From: an uncultured Bacilli bacterium
GTDB lineage: Bacteria > Bacillota_I > Bacilli_A > RF39 > UBA660
Assembly (NCBI GenBank): GCA_910588195.1
Contig: CAJUPN010000006.1
Coordinates: 3,544-67,543 of the forward strand
Direction: 5' to 3'
DNA length: 64,000 bases
Within the stretch, counting starts at the first letter, position 1. Each line of letters begins with the position of its first letter. The position numbers and the translations under genes were made by a program. Under the pieces are notes generated by a model. It saw only the letters and a program-made list of their open reading frames with translations, did not search any database and had not been told where the DNA came from. Positions 63,310-64,000 of the stretch are shown here, in pieces.

Positions 63310-64000
63310 ATGAATAGTTTTTTAAATCTAGCTAACAAAAGAATAGCAAATGTTATAAAAGAATTAAATAGTGATGCAAAAATTGCTATGAATAAAGCAA
63401 CGGACCAAGAAAAAGGCAAAATAACTTTAGCATTATTATATTACAAGATTGTCTTGCAAGGATGTATAAGTTTTGAAAACAATGTAAGTGGCTATGTTAA
63501 AGCTTTAAAAGATTGCTCAATGGATGAGTCAGACATTGGTTTAATACTTGATAAATATTGTGGCGAAACGGCTATTTCTATAAGTTTAGGAGATATAGAG
63601 CTTGACGAAAATCCTTATATAGATATCGATGTAAAGGAAGTAAAAAATCCTGGAGATATAGAACTTGACGAAAATCCAGAAATTAATATTGATGTAAAAG
63701 ATATAAAAAGTAGTTTAGATATAGAATTAGACGAAAATCCAATTATTAATATGGAAGTAAAAGAAGTATTTAATGATTTAGATATTATTCTAGATGAAAA
63801 TCCTTATATAGATATTGATGTAAAAGAAGTAAAGAACCCTGGGGACATAGAGATGGAAGAAAATCCAAATATTAGGATGGAAGTAAAAGAAGTAAAGAAC
63901 CCTGGGGATATAGAAATGGATGAAAACCCAAATATCAGAATGGAAGTAAAAGAAGTAAAGAACCCTGGGGACATAGAGATGGAAGAAAATCCAAATATTA
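63310..64000 (+). CDS. Tandem-repeat protein in the T7SS locus (runs off the window)
   Basis: ATG 63310 follows AAAGGG; the frame is open to the end of the window, giving 230 codons so far. Residues 1-90 are helical (FLNLANKRIANVIKELNSDA, then a Cys-containing LLYYKIVLQGCISFE). From residue 91 a 21-residue unit repeats at least 7 times, for example KNPGDIEMEENPNIRMEVKEV, with an invariant ENP. No signal peptide is present. It could be a secreted or cell-attached effector or adhesin with a repeating strand-turn rod. The C terminus and total repeat number are unknown. Confidence 0.75.
   Translation, partial: MNSFLNLANKRIANVIKELNSDAKIAMNKATDQEKGKITLALLYYKIVLQGCISFENNVSGYVKALKDCSMDESDIGLILDKYCGETAISISLGDIELDENPYIDIDVKEVKNPGDIELDENPEINIDVKDIKSSLDIELDENPIINMEVKEVFNDLDIILDENPYIDIDVKEVKNPGDIEMEENPNIRMEVKEVKNPGDIEMDENPNIRMEVKEVKNPGDIEMEENPNI
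63580..64000 (+). repeat. 63-bp tandem repeats, at least 6.7 units
   Basis: Units begin at 63580, 63643, 63706, 63769, 63832, 63895 and 63958. The last three are nearly identical at DNA level, while the earlier ones are diverged, which indicates recent amplification toward the 3' end. The array continues beyond the window. Confidence 0.95.

Overview
The window is AT-rich DNA from a low-GC Gram-positive bacterium (Bacillota, Bacilli-like). TGA is used only as a stop and the tRNA-Trp has anticodon CCA, so this is not the Mycoplasma code. Shine-Dalgarno sites are strong. Several genes belong to families of spore-forming Firmicutes: YunB, a CotF-like pair, a SleB/CwlJ-like hydrolase and a probable YutH-like protein. 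YunB, YutD, the YutH-like protein, a NifU-like protein and an S1-domain protein lie in one block, which resembles a gene neighbourhood of Bacillus. An uncultured gut lineage related to Erysipelotrichales or RF39 would fit; this is inference, and no rRNA is present to test it.

Layout. 1-2808: the end of tsaD and a phosphoketolase (xfp). 2852-9628: wall hydrolases (SleB-like, SLT transglycosylase, NlpC/P60), a DUF3810-like membrane protease, an HD phosphohydrolase and two small helical proteins. 9647-13350: the LemA/DUF2207 pair, a small membrane protein and tRNA-Trp. 13866-18395: a 1509-residue surface protein with carbohydrate-binding, transglutaminase-like and Ig-like parts. 18533-25260: small soluble proteins, a DUF4918 uracil-DNA-glycosylase-like protein, a C39-like protein, a HerA/VirB4-like ATPase paired with a Cys-rich repeat protein, and a leucine-rich-repeat lipoprotein. 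25392-33169: an aminotransferase-GNAT fusion, a radical SAM protein with a helical partner, two HExxH proteins and a MacB-like ABC transporter. 33308-38870: a seven-gene run of unknown proteins around a degenerate FtsK-like ATPase. 38873-45837: a GH25 lysozyme lipoprotein, a CpXC protein, an ABC-F ATPase, the CotF-like pair, a CDF transporter and TrmL. 45867-52646: a ferredoxin with a metallothionein-like tail and the yunB-yutD block. 52694-53763: one promoter and ten tRNA genes. 53836-55338: an unknown gene, an orphan MvaI/BcnI-type endonuclease and two more tRNAs. 55536-64000: a type VII secretion locus.

The type VII locus is the most interesting part. It holds EssC, an EsaB/YukD ubiquitin-like protein, two small helical proteins without a WXG motif, and a tandem-repeat protein that runs off the window. 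It also has a LysM protein whose C-terminal domain is clearly a second copy of one of the small helical proteins. EssA, EssB and EsaA are not seen in the window. The 33308-38870 cluster is the second candidate for an undescribed system.
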